Below, one piece after another: positions 60,360 through 64,000 of a stretch of 64,000 nt of DNA. Both the position numbers and the translations under genes were made by a program. The notes beneath the pieces were generated by a model. The model saw only the letters and a program-made list of their open reading frames with translations, did not search any database and was not told where the DNA came from. Numbering within the stretch: the first letter of the stretch is position 1; every line of letters starts with the position of its first letter. This DNA is from Streptomyces spinoverrucosus. Its GTDB lineage: Bacteria > Actinomycetota > Actinomycetes > Streptomycetales > Streptomycetaceae. The stretch covers positions 1,984,001 through 2,048,000 of the forward strand of contig NZ_JADPZX010000001.1 of assembly GCF_015712165.1 (NCBI RefSeq). Reading direction: 5' to 3'.

Positions 60360-62027
60360 TCATGCGTCCCCCTTCGTGTCGCTGCCACCGGGGACAATGC
60401 CCCGCCGGGATGTGCCACGACGCCATACGCCACCCTTCGCGGCCGCGGGCGGATGCGTACCGCCACTCCGCCCGATGCCCGGGCCGGTGCCGGCTCCCGG
60501 CAGCCCGCGGGACGTCCGCGCGCTCTTCCGCGCCTCTTTGGACGTCAGGGAGCGAGAGTTGTGGGTATCGGCGGCGGGCCGACCACGGCGGCGCGGCCGC
60601 GAACCCGGCACGGACTCGGACCCGTCGGCGTCGGACCCGTCGGCATCGGACCCGTCGGCGTCGGACCCGTCGGCGTCGGTTCCATCGGCATCGCGCCCGG
60701 CGCCATCAGTGCTCTGCGTCGTGTCGAGGCCCTCCGGTCCCCGCGCCTCGTCGAGTTGCCCGGCCACGGGGTGAGCACGACCGTCCCGTTCCGCGCGCAG
60801 GCAGCGGCGGATCGACTCCGGATCCAGGCCTTCGTTGACGGCCTGGTGCAGAAGTCGGGCGAAGAGGTAGTCGGGGTCGGCGCCCAGTGCCAAGGCCAGC
60901 GCCTCCCGGGCTTCGATGTCGTCGCCGGTCGACCAGGCGACCCAGCCCGCGAGGGTGAGAGGTGCAGCGGCATGCTCGCCGTAGGAGCCGACGCAACGGC
61001 GGGCCAGGGCGCGCCAGAGCCGTAGCGCGGGAGCTGCCTCGTCGCCCTCCATCCACTCGGCCGCCCGGTCGCGGGTGGTGCGGTCCTGCAGGCCGAGGAT
61101 CAGAGTCGCGGCTTCGTCGTTGCGAAGCAGTCCGTCGTCGCGGAGGTCCGCCATGAATGCGCCGGAGGCGGGCGGCGCATCGGCCAGCCGGCTCATGACC
61201 TGGCTGGCCAGCTCGACCGTCTTCTCGGCCACGCCCGCGCGGGTGGTGTCGTCGAGCATCCTGGGGACGAGGGCCCTACTGCTTGCGTCCAGCGCGGCCT
61301 CCTGCTCCAGGGCCGCGGCGGTCTCCCAGGGCTGGAGCCTCGCCCTCAGCTCGCGCAGCGTCCCGCGCACCTGAATCCCGGCGTAGGTGGCCGCGGCGGC
61401 CAGGACCGAGGTGCCCGGCAGCCCCATGGGGAGGCCTTCGGCGGGGCAGCATTCCTGGTTGTCGCAGCAGTACGACCAGAATCGGCCGTCCGAGATGCAC
61501 AGGGCCTCGATCACCGGTACGTCGAGCAGTCCGCACTGGAGACGCAGATTGTGGGCCAGCGGGCGGAGTCGCTCCATGACCTGCCGGCCGGTTTCCCCCA
61601 CGCCCGGTTCCTGGCAGACGTACGCCACGATCTGTTCCGGCCGGGCTCCCCTGCGCTCGCTTCCCCGCACCAGCCCGTGGGCCAACTGCCCTGCGACGGA
61701 CTCCCAGTCGTCCGGACTGGCCGGAATGCCGAGCCGCGCCCGACCGCCGAACCGCCCGCGCCCTCCCCGGTCATGCAGGGCGACGAGGACGATGCTGTCC
61801 TCGGGGCGGTACCCGAGCAGGTACGGCAGGGCGTCGGCCAGTTCGGCCGGGGAGCGCAGGGTGACGCGATGGGTGGCGGCCGGCTCGTCGCGGTTGGTGG
61901 AGTCGGAGTTGTAGGCGCTTGCGTCGTGTGGGGCGCGCCCGTGGTGAGCGTTGGATCGGTGCGATCCGTCCGACGCGGTCATGTCGTCGTTTTCGAAGGA
62001 TCCAGTCGTTTCGCCGTGATTCGTCAT
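60360..62027 (-). CDS. DUF4192 family protein with tandem-repeat linker
   Basis: Product of 555 residues. A polar N-terminus (1-50) leads to the DUF4192 domain (about 52-400): RSPAELADALPYLLGYRPEDSIVLVAL, YVCQEPGVGETG, CISDGRFWSYCCDNQECCPAEG (cysteine-rich), AWVAWSTGDDIEAREALALALGADPDYLFARLL. The C-terminal 150 residues are disordered with GSDADGSDADGSDADG repeats and a basic tail. Actinobacterial family of unknown function; it may bind metal through the cysteine cluster. Upstream of the glycogen-debranching unit on the same strand. Confidence 0.88.
   Translation of the reverse strand: MTNHGETTGSFENDDMTASDGSHRSNAHHGRAPHDASAYNSDSTNRDEPAATHRVTLRSPAELADALPYLLGYRPEDSIVLVALHDRGGRGRFGGRARLGIPASPDDWESVAGQLAHGLVRGSERRGARPEQIVAYVCQEPGVGETGRQVMERLRPLAHNLRLQCGLLDVPVIEALCISDGRFWSYCCDNQECCPAEGLPMGLPGTSVLAAAATYAGIQVRGTLRELRARLQPWETAAALEQEAALDASSRALVPRMLDDTTRAGVAEKTVELASQVMSRLADAPPASGAFMADLRDDGLLRNDEAATLILGLQDRTTRDRAAEWMEGDEAAPALRLWRALARRCVGSYGEHAAAPLTLAGWVAWSTGDDIEAREALALALGADPDYLFARLLHQAVNEGLDPESIRRCLRAERDGRAHPVAGQLDEARGPEGLDTTQSTDGAGRDADGTDADGSDADGSDADGSDADGSESVPGSRPRRRGRPAADTHNSRSLTSKEARKSARTSRGLPGAGTGPGIGRSGGTHPPAAAKGGVWRRGTSRRGIVPGGSDTKGDA
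60616..60690 (-). repeat. 15-base tandem repeat inside the DUF4192 gene
   Basis: Four nearly identical units of TCGGACCCGTCGGCG (60616-60675) plus one degenerate unit, encoding Asp-Ala-Asp-Gly-Ser repeats. The unit is a multiple of three, so gain or loss of copies keeps the frame. Confidence 0.75.
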
Positions 62028-62200
62028 GCCCCGACGATCTCGCGGAACTCAAGACTCCGCTTGTGCCTGTGGATAACTCCGATCAGGGACACGACACAGC
62101 GGTCGGTCCCCGGTACCTACCGGCCTGGTCGGAACCGGCCATCCTCAACCCGGTTTTCGCGTGTGGTGCGCTGTGTCTTCGAACTGGACGAGGAGGCAGC

Positions 62201-64000
62201 TCAACCCGCCGCAGCGAGGACCAACGGAAGGACCTCTTCGCTGCCCGCCAGGCGGAGCATGCGGGCAGCGACGGCGAGGGTCCAGCCGGTCTCTGTGTAG
62301 TCGTCGACGAGCAGGACGGGTCCGGGAGAGCGGGCCAGAGCGTGGGCCAGATCTTCGGAGACGGTGAAGGCGCCGGACAGGGTCCTGAGGCGCTGGGCGG
62401 AGTTGCTACGACGTGCCGGGTGCGCGCCGTTCGATCCGGTGTACGTCAGGGTTCCCAGGAAGGGGAGGCGGCCGACCGCCGCGATTTGCCGGGCGAGTGA
62501 ACCGACCAGTTGGGGGCGGGCGAGGGACGGCACGGCCACGACTCCCACCGGCCGGGCAGGCGTGTCGGCGGCATTCGACGCCCAGCCTCCTGGAGAGCGC
62601 GCCCAGTCGGCGAGGACGGCCACCGCGGCCTGCAGCACGTCGTCGGGGACCGGACCGTCGGGCGCGTTCTCGGCCAGCAGGGGGCGCAGCCGGTTGCCCC
62701 AGCCGATGTCCGAGAGCCGTCCCAGGGCGCGGCCGGTGGAGCACTGCTCCTTGGCCGGGATACGTCCCTTGAGGTCGATGCCCAGTGCGGGCATACCCGT
62801 GGGCCACATCCGCCGCGGCTCGACCTCCACCCCCGGGCGGTCCAGTTCCTTCGCGGCTCCCGTCAGCGCCTCCGCCGAGACGGAGGAGTCGGCCCAGGCT
62901 CCCGCGCAGTTGTCGCAGCGGCCGCACGGAGCCGCCCCCTCGTCGTCGAGTTGCCGACGCAGGAACTCCATCCGGCACTCGGACGTGCTCACATAATCGC
63001 GCATGGCCTGCTGCTCGGTGGCCCGCTGCCGAGCGACCCAGGCGTACCGCTCGGCGTCGTAGACCCACGGCTCACCGGTGGAGATCCAGCCGCCCTTCAC
63101 CCGTTTGACCGCCCCGTCCACGTCGAGCACCTTCAGCATGCTCTCCAGACGGGTGCGTCGGAGGTCGACAACGGCCTCCAGAGCCGGCACCGACAGCGGG
63201 CGTCCCGCATCGGCGAGAGCCGAGAGGGTCAGGCGGACCTGCGCCTCGGGCGGGAAGGCGGTGTCGGCGAAGTAGCGCCAGATGGCCTCGTCCTCCTTGC
63301 CCGGCAACAGCAGCACGTCCGCGTGCTCCACCCCGCGGCCCGCGCGCCCCACCTGCTGGTAGTAGGCGATCGGCGAGGACGGCGAACCAAGATGGACCAC
63401 GAAGCCCAGGTCCGGCTTGTCGAAGCCCATTCCCAGTGCCGAGGTCGCGACCAGCGCCTTGACCCGATTCTGAAGCAGGTCGGTTTCGGCCTGCAGCCGA
63501 TCGGCGTTCTCCGTGCGCCCCGTGTAGGAGGCCACCCGGAAGCCACGTTGCCGCAGAAGGGCGGTGGCCTCCTCGGCGGCGGCCACCGTCAGCGTGTAAA
63601 TGATCCCCGAACCCGGCAGTTCGTCCAGATGTTCGGCCATCCAGGCCAGACGATGGGCGGCATCCGGCAGCGGCACCACACCCAGCCGCAGGCTCTCTCT
63701 GTCGAGCGGGCCGCGCAGCACCAGGGCGTCGCCGACTCCGGTACCCAGCTGCTCGGCCACATCCGCCGTCACCCGCGCGTTCGCGGTCGCGGTGGTGGCC
63801 AGCACCGGCACCCCAGGGGCAAGGTCGGCGAGCATCGCCCGCAAGCGGCGGTAGTCAGGCCGGAAGTCATGCCCCCAGTCCGAGATGCAGTGCGCCTCGT
63901 CGACCACCAGCAGACCGGTCGTAGCCGCAAGCCTGGGCAGCATCTGCTCGCGAAAATCGACCGCATTGAGGCGCTCCGGACTCACCAGAAGAACGTCGGT
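62201..64000 (-). CDS. recQ: RecQ-family helicase fused to a phosphoribosyltransferase domain, 5' part cut off
   Basis: The frame continues past the right edge; 599 codons are visible. Superfamily 2 helicase motifs: VVDEAHCISDWGHDFRPDYRRL (motif II, DEAH), TATANARV (III), GIIYTLTV, LVATSALGMGFDKPDLGFVVHLG (V) and YQQVGRAGRG (VI). A four-Cys zinc region follows (CRMEFLRRQLDD, CGRCDNCAG). The last 100 residues contain VLLVDDYTETGWT, the PRPP-binding loop of type I phosphoribosyltransferases (ComF-like). This RecQ-PRTase fusion is typical of streptomycetes; the role of the added domain is unknown. Confidence 0.92.
   Translation of the reverse strand, partial: TDVLLVSPERLNAVDFREQMLPRLAATTGLLVVDEAHCISDWGHDFRPDYRRLRAMLADLAPGVPVLATTATANARVTADVAEQLGTGVGDALVLRGPLDRESLRLGVVPLPDAAHRLAWMAEHLDELPGSGIIYTLTVAAAEEATALLRQRGFRVASYTGRTENADRLQAETDLLQNRVKALVATSALGMGFDKPDLGFVVHLGSPSSPIAYYQQVGRAGRGVEHADVLLLPGKEDEAIWRYFADTAFPPEAQVRLTLSALADAGRPLSVPALEAVVDLRRTRLESMLKVLDVDGAVKRVKGGWISTGEPWVYDAERYAWVARQRATEQQAMRDYVSTSECRMEFLRRQLDDEGAAPCGRCDNCAGAWADSSVSAEALTGAAKELDRPGVEVEPRRMWPTGMPALGIDLKGRIPAKEQCSTGRALGRLSDIGWGNRLRPLLAENAPDGPVPDDVLQAAVAVLADWARSPGGWASNAADTPARPVGVVAVPSLARPQLVGSLARQIAAVGRLPFLGTLTYTGSNGAHPARRSNSAQRLRTLSGAFTVSEDLAHALARSPGPVLLVDDYTETGWTLAVAARMLRLAGSEEVLPLVLAAAG

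Noticed and set aside
1..64000. tRNA, rRNA, CRISPR, insertion sequences and attachment sites
   Set aside because: None recognised on either strand by eye; a tRNAscan-SE or ISfinder run would be needed to exclude degenerate cases.

Overview
The window is chromosomal DNA of a Streptomyces species. It is very GC-rich with the strong third-position GC bias that creates long antisense shadow frames, many GTG/TTG starts, and marker genes recognisable from protein sequence alone: hrdB, sepH, cutRS, the zinc-ribbon protein DUF4193 and a C-terminally extended RecQ. From memory, the gene order matches the hrdB region of S. coelicolor read in reverse. The left third also follows M. tuberculosis Rv2689c-Rv2703 (TrmA-like, KimA-like permease, two TrkA proteins, DUF3159, OB-fold, DUF3710, dut, DUF3093, DUF4193, suhB-type phosphatase). 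This is mainly conserved core chromosome. I saw no tRNA, rRNA, CRISPR array or insertion sequence.

Left part (1-16.9 kb): a truncated 23S rRNA/tRNA uracil methyltransferase, a KimA-type potassium importer, a 31-residue membrane peptide, two overlapping RCK/TrkA genes, DUF3159 and OB-fold genes, and the KdpD-KdpE potassium two-component system. Next come thioesterase-dut-DUF3710, DUF3093, a conserved hypothetical, DUF4193, the CutRS envelope-stress system, a small protein with a structured leader, and an inositol-phosphatase gene coupled to hemH.

Middle (18-41 kb): an MFS transporter overlapping an FAD aldonolactone oxidase, a secreted or membrane hypothetical, sepH, a rhodanese, a VOC protein, thymidine kinase, a phosphodiesterase, DUF5998, and a large GNAT/acyl-CoA-synthetase fusion. 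HPr (ptsH) follows with a DasR operator. Then come a GntR regulator, an M23 peptidase behind a ydaO-type c-di-AMP riboswitch, a pair of M16 peptidases, parC, a CobW GTPase, and a small islet of short hypothetical genes.

Right part (41-64 kb): two divergent citrate synthases, one fused to a DNA-binding domain; an iron-box-controlled sucrase/ferredoxin-like gene that looks leaderless; and a CitA/DcuS-type two-component system beside the decayed remnant of a sodium:solute symporter operon. Then parE, DUF7455, a secreted trypsin-like protease, hrdB, a FadR-type regulator, a fused ABC transporter, a NUDIX regulator, a glycogen-debranching-type protein behind a coupled proline-rich ORF, DUF4192, and a truncated RecQ-phosphoribosyltransferase fusion.

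Functionally the window combines potassium and c-di-AMP-linked physiology (KimA, RCK proteins, KdpDE, riboswitch-controlled wall hydrolase), chromosome topology and division (parC, parE, sepH), primary transcription (hrdB) and carbon/citrate sensing. The most unusual items are the HTH-citrate synthase fusion with repeats in its divergent promoter, the orphaned citrate-type two-component system, the leaderless iron-box gene, the small-peptide genes, and the coupled leader ORF of the debranching enzyme.
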